Shown here: one piece after another, positions 1 to 5,437 of the stretch
Layout: each line of letters begins with the position of its first letter
Numbering within the stretch: position 1 is the first letter of the stretch
Program-made: the position numbers and the translations under genes
From: Peptococcaceae bacterium
GTDB lineage: Bacteria > Bacillota > Peptococcia > Peptococcales > Peptococcaceae
Length of the DNA stretch: 9,063 nt
Direction: 5' to 3'
Assembly (NCBI GenBank): GCA_017622155.1
Contig: JAGARS010000155.1
Span: forward strand, 1-9,063
The notes under the pieces: model-generated
Told to the model about the DNA's origin: nothing
What the model saw: only the letters and a program-made list of their open reading frames with translations
The model's database searches: none

Positions 1-1
1 A

Positions 2-1375
2 TCTGTAGAAGGCACTGTAGATATCGACGCAGATCTTCTGGAAGAAGTCGTATATCTGGTAGAATACCCAACAGCACTGATGGGCGAATTTAATCCTGCA
101 TATATGTTAATGCCGGAAGAACTGATTATCACTCCGATGAAAGAACATCAGCGCTATTTCCCAGTGAAAAAGGGTCATCACATTATGGCGAAGTTTATCA
201 CTGTGCGTAACGGGAATGCTGAGCATTTGGATCTGGTAACTGCCGGAAATGAAAAAGTATTAGAAGCACGTCTGTCTGATGCGAAGTTCTTCTATGATGA
301 AGACTTGAAAATCCGTCTGGAAGACAACGTAGAAAAATTGAAAACTATCGTATTCCAGGAAAAATTGGGTACAATTTATGAAAAAACCATGCGTATGCAG
401 CAGGGTGTAGCAGTGATTGCTGATTGGCTGAATCTGGGTGACGGTGTAAAAGAACGCGCTATGCGTGCCGCTTATTTGTCTAAAGCGGACCTGGTAAGCA
501 ATGTGGTATATGAATTCCCTGAACTGCAGGGTTTGATGGGCGAAAAATATGCTTATCCGCAGGGTGAACATCCGCTGACAGCTAAAGCAATTTCCGAACA
601 TTATCTGCCGAAAAATGCTGATGGCGAACTGCCGCTGACGTTTGAAGGTGTGGCTTGCAGTTTGGCTGACAAACTGGATACTATTGTTGGTTGCTTTGCT
701 GCAGGCATTGAGCCAACCGGCTCTCAGGACCCATATGCACTGCGTCGTCAGGCAGCAGGGATTTGCAGTATTATTTTGGGGCGCAGCATTCTGGTGAGTC
801 TGACTGCATTGATTGAACAGGCAGCGGATCACTATCCGGCAGAAATTATTGGTGACAAGGCTGCTCTGGTACAGCGTGTATATGAATTTTTCGAACAGCG
901 TATCCGCAACGTGTTGAATGATAAAGGCTATCGTTATGATGTAATTGAAGCAGTTGTAGCAAGCGGCTATGATAATCTGACAGAAACTTTACTGCGTGCA
1001 GAAGCTGTCGATAAAATGAAAGACACCGAAGCATTTGGCAAAGTGCTGACTGCATTCACTCGTGCCAACAATCTGGCTAAAAAAGCAACTACACTGGATG
1101 TCAACGAAGAATATCTGGTAGTAGAAGCAGAACAGCAGTTGTGGAGTGATATTCAGTATGTAGAAAAGACCACAGCTCTGCTGATGGCAAAACGCTCTTA
1201 TAGCGAAGCGCTGACGATCATTTCTATGATGGAAGAAAATATTAGTGCATTCTTTGACAGTGTTATGGTAATGGATGAAGATGAAAACATCAAAACCAAC
1301 CGTCTGGCATTGCTGGGTCGCATCAGCCGGTTATCCGGTCAGATTGCGGATTTAAGCAAAATTGTGCAACAATAA
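2..1375 (+). CDS. glyS: Glycyl-tRNA synthetase beta subunit, 3' part (5' end outside window)
   Basis: The reading frame is open from base 2, so the gene starts upstream of the window; about 457 residues are present, against roughly 690 for the family. GlyS is the beta subunit of the cytoplasmic alpha2beta2 glycyl-tRNA synthetase (GlyQS). The alpha subunit activates glycine with ATP and beta binds tRNA(Gly). Recognisable family segments include the stretch around LMPEELIITPMKEHQRYFPV, the SLADKLDTIVGCFAAGIEPT block followed by SQDPYALRRQAAGI, and a helical C-terminal domain of the DALR/anticodon-binding type ending in LALLGRISRLSGQIADLSKI. glyQ is expected just upstream but cannot be seen. Codon use favours CGT, CTG and GAA, as in hisS and aspS, consistent with high expression. 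The stop codon is followed within 12 bp by the candidate structured RNA, whose U-tract may also end glyS transcripts. The internal ATG at base 80 is not a true start. Identification is secure. Confidence 0.95.
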   Translation, partial: SVEGTVDIDADLLEEVVYLVEYPTALMGEFNPAYMLMPEELIITPMKEHQRYFPVKKGHHIMAKFITVRNGNAEHLDLVTAGNEKVLEARLSDAKFFYDEDLKIRLEDNVEKLKTIVFQEKLGTIYEKTMRMQQGVAVIADWLNLGDGVKERAMRAAYLSKADLVSNVVYEFPELQGLMGEKYAYPQGEHPLTAKAISEHYLPKNADGELPLTFEGVACSLADKLDTIVGCFAAGIEPTGSQDPYALRRQAAGICSIILGRSILVSLTALIEQAADHYPAEIIGDKAALVQRVYEFFEQRIRNVLNDKGYRYDVIEAVVASGYDNLTETLLRAEAVDKMKDTEAFGKVLTAFTRANNLAKKATTLDVNEEYLVVEAEQQLWSDIQYVEKTTALLMAKRSYSEALTIISMMEENISAFFDSVMVMDEDENIKTNRLALLGRISRLSGQIADLSKIVQQ

Positions 1376-1378
1376 AAT
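1351..1378 (+). promoter_or_regulatory. Weak candidate promoter for the structured RNA
   Basis: A TAAAAT hexamer at 1373-1378 lies about 8 nt before the closing stem, where a transcript start near 1385-1387 would be expected. The matching -35 hexamer, TTTAAG at 1351-1356 with a 16-nt spacer, is poor (3 of 6). It overlaps the end of glyS. The RNA could instead be processed from glyS readthrough. Confidence 0.25.
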
Positions 1379-1386
1379 AAATCTCT

Positions 1387-1530
1387 AAACCGACAAACAA
1401 TTCTGCTCCCCCTCGTTCCATGGACAGATTCTTGATGGTACAGCTTAGCTGCACTTTGTGCATCACGCTTTGTACAATCTATGAATCTGTTCATGTCAAT
1501 GTCGACGCCGCAGAAAGTGTTTGTCGGTTT
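1387..1530 (+). ncRNA. Structured RNA, probable 6S RNA (ssrS-like)
   Basis: This block folds end to end. The closing stem is a perfect 13-bp helix (1387-1399 with 1518-1530), then a 1x2 internal loop, then 6 bp (1401-1406 with 1510-1515). A large bubble follows, 12 nt on the 5' side (1407-1418) and 14 nt on the 3' side (1496-1509). The apical arm has a 13-bp helix (1419-1431 with 1483-1495, one G-U pair), a 9-bp helix with one mismatch (1434-1442 with 1471-1479), and a TGCAC/GTGCA hairpin with a 3-nt loop (1450-1462). A U-rich run follows at 1528-1537. Closing stem, central bubble and long imperfect apical arm are the hallmark of 6S RNA, which mimics an open promoter and holds the sigma-A RNA polymerase. 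At 144 nt it is shorter than the usual 160-200. The identity rests on architecture, not a recalled sequence match. Alternatives are a bidirectional terminator between glyS and the minus-strand gene, or a MITE-like element. Confidence 0.5.
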
Positions 1531-1537
1531 TGTTTTT
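1528..1537 (+). terminator. U-tract after the long closing stem (terminator of glyS and/or the RNA)
   Basis: The 3' arm of the 13-bp closing stem runs directly into TTTTGTTTTT. This is a U-rich tail next to a GC-containing helix, as in an intrinsic terminator, although the helix partner lies about 120 nt upstream. On the minus strand the equivalent tail is only moderately U-rich, so the plus-strand direction fits better. The minus-strand gene ends only 11 bp beyond this tract, so the block may serve both converging transcripts. Confidence 0.45.
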
Positions 1538-1547
1538 GGTTTTAATA

Positions 1548-2177
1548 TTATTTCATCTTTCTAAACAAAAACTGAAATGCATATACCAGCACAATGCCGT
1601 TATTTAACAATGCAATCAGACATTCCAGAAACATCAGCAGATAAAACCAGAAACCATATGGATAATAGATTCCGAAACCTAAACAAAAGTAACAGCAAAA
1701 GCTGAAAAAGAATGCTGCCGGAAAATCAAGCAGTATGGGCTGATAATTGAGCAAAGCGCTGCGAAGTCCCTGTGTGTATCCGCTCATACTGTCAATCCAC
1801 AAAAAATACAATGCAAAGAAAAAAATAATTGCTACAACCATTACGCAGGAAAATATAACAATGCAAATCAGCCTTGCGTGTTCGGAAATTCCTTGTACAG
1901 GCAAATGCATTAGAAAAAGCCACATCAGTTTATACCATTGCGGAAGCAGCAGCAGTGCAGAGAGGGTGCTAAAACAGCAAAGCTCGTCATGCCATAAGCG
2001 CAGATTTTCAATCGGAAACAGACGTAAATCTATCCAGACGAATAGATATCCCAATACAAATGGTGCAATAAACAGTGTTATTTTTGCAATCCAGCCATTA
2101 TTCCATTTCTTGTGGCGAAAACAATAATACCAGAATAAAAGCAAAAGTACGACTTGTATACATAACAGAAAACCCAT
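1548..2177 (-). CDS. Polytopic membrane protein with divergent potassium-channel-like pore domain
   Basis: The protein has 209 residues and is strongly hydrophobic. Predicted membrane segments lie near residues 2-20, 31-53, 70-92 and 101-128, followed by a re-entrant-loop-like stretch (147-173) and a last helix (174-204). The C-terminal part has the order of an Ion_trans_2 pore: a DFPAAFFFSF pore helix, a filter-like CLGFG at 165-169, the YYP that usually follows as GDxxP, and a long inner helix LLMFLECLIALLNNGIVL. Real K+ channels carry T-x-G-Y/F-G-D. Here the threonine position is cysteine and the aspartate is isoleucine, so selectivity or even conduction is uncertain. The function is inferred from pattern only. 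The start is supported by AAAGGTG (plus-strand 2186-2192), 8 nt upstream. The gene is divergent from nudix-mutY with 78 bp between start codons, and its stop lies 17 bp from the structured-RNA stem. It could also be an uncharacterised integral membrane protein. Confidence 0.75.
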   Translation of the reverse strand: MGFLLCIQVVLLLLFWYYCFRHKKWNNGWIAKITLFIAPFVLGYLFVWIDLRLFPIENLRLWHDELCCFSTLSALLLLPQWYKLMWLFLMHLPVQGISEHARLICIVIFSCVMVVAIIFFFALYFLWIDSMSGYTQGLRSALLNYQPILLDFPAAFFFSFCCYFCLGFGIYYPYGFWFYLLMFLECLIALLNNGIVLVYAFQFLFRKMK

Positions 2178-2189
2178 AACAGCAACACC

Positions 2190-2219
2190 TTTACGATTAG
2201 AGGGGAATTAGGGTATAAT
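2190..2219 (+). promoter_or_regulatory. Sigma-A promoter for the nudix-mutY gene
   Basis: A perfect TATAAT at 2214-2219 is preceded by TTTACG (4 of 6) at 2190-2195, with an 18-nt spacer. Transcription would start near 2226, leaving a leader of about 30 nt. The -35 box overlaps the minus-strand Shine-Dalgarno of the divergent membrane-protein gene, and the -10 lies in a GTATAATAC palindrome that also reads as a TATTAT -10-like box on the minus strand. The two divergent promoters may therefore interfere. Confidence 0.55.
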
Positions 2220-2255
2220 ACTACCATATCAATTTATGTGTTATGTGAGGGAAAT

Positions 2256-3869
2256 ATGAAGCGTTTACGTGAGCAGATTAGTACATATATACCACATACG
2301 GCTGAAGAGGCACAGGCGAAAGAACAGATTCTGACCCATTGGAATGATATGGGTGATGTGATATTTGACCGTCCTGACGAAGGCCATTTTACAGCATCGT
2401 CAATTATTTTAAATCCGGCCTGTACGCATATGCTGATGGTGTATCACAATATTTATGATTCGCTTGCATGGACAGGCGGACATGCTGATGGTGCACAGAA
2501 TCTTTTGCTGAAAGCAATGGAAGAGGCAAAAGAAGAGACGGGCATTTCTAAAGTGGAGCCATTAACCAGTGCAATTCTTTCTATTGATATTCTTCATGTA
2601 AAGCCGCATATAAAGCGGGGGAAAGAAGTTGCAGCGCATCAGCATTATAATGTTGCCTATGGTCTTATTGCGTCTGATCAGCAGCTTCTTACTGTGAATC
2701 CGGATGAAAACAGCCAGGTATGTTGGGTATCTTTGGATACATGGAAAGAGCAATGCAGGGAACCGCATATGATTCCTGTATACGATAAAATTATTAAACG
2801 AATGTTAGAAATTGTAATTGCAAAAAAAGAATGCTATGAGCAGCTGCCGGCACTTTTGCTTCCATGGTTTGCAAAAAATGCACGTATACTTCCATGGCGT
2901 GCAGATAAAGAACCATATCATATCTGGCTGTCGGAAATTATGCTGCAGCAGACCAGAGTAGAAGCAGTAAAAGGCTATTATCAGCGATTTCTGGATACGC
3001 TGCCAGATATCAAAGCATTGGCAGAGGCACCGGAAGATTTGCTGCTGAAGTTATGGGAAGGACTCGGATATTATTCACGTGTGCGCAATCTGCAAAAAGC
3101 TGCCAAAGTGATTATGCAGGAGCATAATGGAGTATTTCCTTCGGAATACGAAGCAATATTGAAATTGCCGGGTATCGGCACATATACAGCAGGTGCGATT
3201 GGTTCTATTTGTTTTGATATTCCGGAGCCTGCAGTAGATGGCAATGTATTGCGTATTATAAGTCGCATTACAGAAAATTATAGCGATGTTTTGAACCCGG
3301 TTACCAAAAAAGATGTTGCTAATATGCTTCGTCAAGTATATCCACATGGGGAACTGGCTTATACTTTTAATCAGAGTATGATGGAACTTGGTGCCACAGT
3401 ATGTGTACCAAATGGTGCACCGAAATGTGAAATTTGTCCGGTTCAGCAGATTTGTATGGCGTATGCCAATGATAGCTGGGATTTGCTTCCACAGAAAGAA
3501 CCAAAGAAAAAACGTAAAATTGAGCAAAAAACAGTATTTGTGCTGCGGTGCAATGGTAAAATTGCTGTTCAAAAACGGCCGGCCTCCGGGCTTTTAGCGA
3601 GTTTGTGGCAATATCCCAATGTAGATGGACATTTAGATATACAGGCGGCTATTAATCAAGCGGAAAAGTGGCATGTAAGGCCTGTAGCCGTAGAACAGGA
3701 GTTACATGACAAACATATTTTTACCCATGTAGAATGGCACATGGTATGTTATTATCTTACCTGCGAAATGGAAAATGAACTGTTTACATGGGCAGATGAT
3801 GTTACACTGGAAAATGAAATTGCTTTACCAACAGCGTTTAAGAAATTTTCACCAGATAATCTGCAATGA
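2256..3869 (+). CDS. mutY: Nudix hydrolase domain fused to A/G-specific adenine glycosylase (MutY)
   Basis: The start is ATG 2256, preceded by GAGGG (2247-2251). A GTG at 2238 would add six residues but has no ribosome site. The product has 537 residues; ordinary MutY has about 350. Residues 45-185 form an extra Nudix domain whose box begins at G75 and ends EEAKEETGI (89-97); the first Glu is Q81 and the usual Arg is E89. MutY begins near 193. It carries catalytic E227 in WLSEIMLQQT, the helix-hairpin-helix LPGIGTYTAGAI (304-315, Y310), catalytic D328 in VDGN, and an Fe-S cluster set C383-x7-C-x2-C-x5-C400. The C-terminal Nudix-like 8-oxoG recognition domain spans 425-531, with FTH (489-491) where FSH is usual, and the closing motif ALPTAFKKF. 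MutY removes adenine mispaired with 8-oxoguanine. The extra domain may hydrolyse an oxidised or other nucleotide, but its substrate is unknown. The gene is monocistronic and overlaps the convergent gene by 32 bp. Confidence 0.93.
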   Translation: MKRLREQISTYIPHTAEEAQAKEQILTHWNDMGDVIFDRPDEGHFTASSIILNPACTHMLMVYHNIYDSLAWTGGHADGAQNLLLKAMEEAKEETGISKVEPLTSAILSIDILHVKPHIKRGKEVAAHQHYNVAYGLIASDQQLLTVNPDENSQVCWVSLDTWKEQCREPHMIPVYDKIIKRMLEIVIAKKECYEQLPALLLPWFAKNARILPWRADKEPYHIWLSEIMLQQTRVEAVKGYYQRFLDTLPDIKALAEAPEDLLLKLWEGLGYYSRVRNLQKAAKVIMQEHNGVFPSEYEAILKLPGIGTYTAGAIGSICFDIPEPAVDGNVLRIISRITENYSDVLNPVTKKDVANMLRQVYPHGELAYTFNQSMMELGATVCVPNGAPKCEICPVQQICMAYANDSWDLLPQKEPKKKRKIEQKTVFVLRCNGKIAVQKRPASGLLASLWQYPNVDGHLDIQAAINQAEKWHVRPVAVEQELHDKHIFTHVEWHMVCYYLTCEMENELFTWADDVTLENEIALPTAFKKFSPDNLQ

Positions 3870-4134
3870 ATTCATCAAGATGAATTGGTGATAATTGATA
3901 ACGATTGCACAGTTGGGCAAGGTATTCTGCCTCAGTCTGTATAGTAGTAATATCGTGCACAGAAGCAGCCGGACGAATATGGCTGTTTGTCACTTCAAAA
4001 GCCTGAATACTAAATGTGAGATATCTGCCGGTATCCGGCAGACTGCAATGTTCGGATATCACATGGTATTCCCATTTGCTAGAGGCGGTGTTTATTTCAG
4101 GTGTATTTGTTTTGACTGTAGCGTTGTTTTGCAT
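3838..4134 (-). CDS. DUF6514 family protein
   Basis: This 98-residue protein resembles the small Clostridia family DUF6514. It has the N-terminal core WEYHVISEHCSLPDTGRYLT, then SIQAFEVT, the VHDITTIQTEAEYLAQLCNR helix region, and the typical ending LSPIHLDEFIADYL. No function is established for the family. It has no membrane segment or signal peptide and is probably cytoplasmic. The start at 4134 is well supported by an AAGGAAGG-type ribosome site (plus-strand 4141-4150) about 7 nt upstream. The gene runs against mutY, and its last 32 bp, coding for DEFIADYLVKIS, lie inside the 3' end of mutY. There is no obvious terminator between them. A perfect 8-bp inverted repeat lies inside the gene at 4024-4042. 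I am fairly confident that it is a real gene and moderately confident in the family. Confidence 0.8.
   Translation of the reverse strand: MQNNATVKTNTPEINTASSKWEYHVISEHCSLPDTGRYLTFSIQAFEVTNSHIRPAASVHDITTIQTEAEYLAQLCNRYQLSPIHLDEFIADYLVKIS
4024..4042. repeat. Perfect 8-bp inverted repeat inside the DUF6514 gene
   Basis: TCTGCCGG and CCGGCAGA are separated by a TAT loop, giving a GC-rich perfect hairpin in either strand's RNA. No U-tract follows on either side, so it is not a standard intrinsic terminator. It encodes part of the SLPDTGRY segment, so it may simply reflect codon choice. Confidence 0.5.
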
Positions 4135-4203
4135 AATAATTCCTTCCTTTTTGAAAATTTAAACTACTTAAAAATGTTTGTTGGAATAGTTATATCCTAA
4201 CTG

Positions 4204-4234
4204 TTGACGGATGATTTATGCAAGGCAGGATAAT
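4204..4234 (+). promoter_or_regulatory. Weak upstream promoter candidate for dus
   Basis: TTGACG (4204-4209) and GATAAT (4229-4234) match the sigma-A consensus well, but the 19-nt spacer is long. A 5-bp hairpin (TGCCG, loop TAAAT, CGGCA) starts at 4234, overlapping the last -10 base. If used, it would give a dus leader of about 120 nt. Confidence 0.25.
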
Positions 4235-4261
4235 GCCGTAAATCGGCACATAAAGGTTATC

Positions 4262-4278
4262 GAACAGATACAGAACAG
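4262..4278. repeat. Direct repeat GAACAG with 11-bp period upstream of dus
   Basis: GAACAG occurs at 4262-4267 and again at 4273-4278, so the copies lie on the same helix face one turn apart. An ACAGCTGT palindrome overlaps the second copy (4275-4282). The pair sits about 50-70 bp upstream of the proximal dus -10 box, so it could bind a regulator. With only two short copies, chance is quite possible. Confidence 0.25.
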
Positions 4279-4308
4279 CTGTAGATAGCCATTTTGCTAA
4301 TAAAATTT

Positions 4309-4336
4309 TTGGTGAAAAAATTATTTACTTTATACT
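4309..4336 (+). promoter_or_regulatory. Proximal promoter candidate for dus
   Basis: TATACT (4331-4336) is a good -10 box. The nearest -35 element, TTGGTG at 4309-4314 with a 16-nt spacer, is weak (3 of 6). The start of transcription would be near 4343, leaving about 21 nt before the ATG at 4364. That leader holds just the ribosome site GGAAGTGAG (4349-4357). Confidence 0.4.
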
Positions 4337-4363
4337 GAATTTATGTTTGGAAGTGAGATTTTT

Positions 4364-5305
4364 ATGAAATATTATTTTGCACCGATGGAAGGTGTCAGTG
4401 GATATATTTATCGCAATGCTTATCAGAAACATTTTCATAATATAGACCGATATTTTACACCGTTTATTGCACCGAAGAAAAATCATGCGATGAGCAGCAA
4501 GGAGAAAAATGATGTTCTGCCGGAACATAACCTGGGTATGACTGTAATTCCGCAGATTCTTACCAATCAGGCGGAATACTTTCTTCACACTTCTTCAGTG
4601 CTTGCAGAAATGGGGTATACAGAAGTAAATCTCAATTTGGGCTGTCCGTCCTCCACTGTGGTTTCCAAAAAAAAGGGGGCCGGATTTTTATCAGAGCCTG
4701 ACCGTCTGGAACATTTTCTGGAGGATGTGACAGAAGGATTAGCGCGTTTGGGTATGCAGCTTTCTATCAAAACGCGTATTGGTATGCGCGATGTAGAAGA
4801 ATTTGCTGATATTCTGGATTTATATAATGATTTTCCGTTAAGCGAACTGATTATCCATCCTCGATTGCAGAAAGATTTATACAATAATACACCGGATTGG
4901 AATGCGTTTCGCCAGGCTGTGGATACTTCGAAGCATGTGCTTTGTTATAATGGAGATTTGTTTACTGTAGAAGCATATCAGAAATTTTGTGAAACATTTC
5001 CGGGAATAGATTGTGTTATGCTGGGGCGCGGAATCCTGCGCAATCCTTGTTTATTAGATCAAATTCAGCAAAACGGAGATGTAGACTATGGGAAAATTCG
5101 TCTTTTTCATGAAGATGTTTTGAATGGTTATACAGAAGCTTTTTCCGGAGATAAACCTGTGCTATTCAAGATGAAAGAATTGTGGAGTCATATGCTGGAA
5201 CTATTTCCGCAAGGAGATAATTATGCCAAAAAAATACGAAAAGTGGAACACATCAGTGAGTACAAAACAATTGCAGCGCAGCTGTTTGACAGTGTATGCG
5301 TATGA
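4364..5305 (+). CDS. dus: tRNA-dihydrouridine synthase
   Basis: The product is a 313-residue FMN-dependent TIM-barrel enzyme that uses NADPH to reduce uridine to dihydrouridine in the tRNA D-loop. Family marks are the opening APMEGVSG (6-13, FMN site), the active-site segment NLNLGCPSSTVVSKKKGAGF with catalytic Cys94, the SIKTRIG strand, the IIHPR segment (the IxHGR equivalent in other Dus proteins), CYNGD, and VMLGRGILRNP near the phosphate-binding end of the barrel. I chose ATG 4364 over the in-frame ATG 4343. GGAAGTGAG (4349-4357) sits 6 nt before 4364, whereas 4343 has no ribosome site and would add seven residues before the usual APMEG start. Length is normal for the family. The gene stands alone between the DUF6514 gene and the hisS promoter, with no clear terminator after it. 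Which D-loop uridine it modifies cannot be told. Confidence 0.93.
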   Translation: MKYYFAPMEGVSGYIYRNAYQKHFHNIDRYFTPFIAPKKNHAMSSKEKNDVLPEHNLGMTVIPQILTNQAEYFLHTSSVLAEMGYTEVNLNLGCPSSTVVSKKKGAGFLSEPDRLEHFLEDVTEGLARLGMQLSIKTRIGMRDVEEFADILDLYNDFPLSELIIHPRLQKDLYNNTPDWNAFRQAVDTSKHVLCYNGDLFTVEAYQKFCETFPGIDCVMLGRGILRNPCLLDQIQQNGDVDYGKIRLFHEDVLNGYTEAFSGDKPVLFKMKELWSHMLELFPQGDNYAKKIRKVEHISEYKTIAAQLFDSVCV

Positions 5306-5370
5306 AGCAGTTTATGCGTATTTGAGGGATATATTATATTGTATATTTATGATAAAAGCTCGTTTTTTTG

Positions 5371-5399
5371 TTGACAAACTGCGTTGATTTTACTAGAAT
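5371..5399 (+). promoter_or_regulatory. Strong sigma-A promoter of the hisS-aspS operon
   Basis: A perfect TTGACA (5371-5376), an ideal 17-nt spacer and TAGAAT (5394-5399, 5 of 6) form a near-consensus promoter. The start point would be about 5406, giving a leader of about 32 nt that holds little besides the AAAGGA ribosome site (5424-5429). This points to strong basal expression with no room for a T-box riboswitch. Confidence 0.85.
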
Positions 5400-5437
5400 A
5401 AATTGGATAAGGATTGTGAAGGGAAAGGATTGAGATC

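Noticed and set aside
1387..1530. Insertion-sequence or MITE ends suggested by the 13-bp inverted repeats
   Set aside because: There is no target-site duplication outside the repeats and no transposase, and pairing continues through the interior in RNA-like fashion with a U-tract. A structured RNA explains more, although copy number could not be checked.
1420..1545. A 41-codon plus-strand ORF (MDRFLMVQLSC...) inside the structured block
   Set aside because: It has no ribosome site, has an odd cysteine-rich composition, and lies almost entirely in paired RNA arms. It is most likely an accidental ORF over a non-coding RNA.
1747..2127. Plus-strand ORF of 126 codons antisense to the membrane protein
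   Set aside because: It lacks a ribosome site and a recognisable family, while the opposite strand encodes a coherent polytopic protein with a good ribosome site.
3895..4200. Plus-strand ORF of 101 codons over the DUF6514 gene
   Set aside because: It is the shadow of a better-supported minus-strand gene and has no ribosome site.
4261..4278. Possible LexA (SOS) box starting with CGAAC upstream of dus
   Set aside because: The Firmicutes box needs CGAAC-N4-GTTCG. The second half here is CAGAAC in the same direction, giving a direct rather than inverted repeat.
5306..5370. Terminator between dus and the hisS promoter, suggested by the seven-T run at 5363-5369
   Set aside because: No stable GC-containing hairpin precedes the T run; the upstream sequence is only AT-rich and weakly paired.
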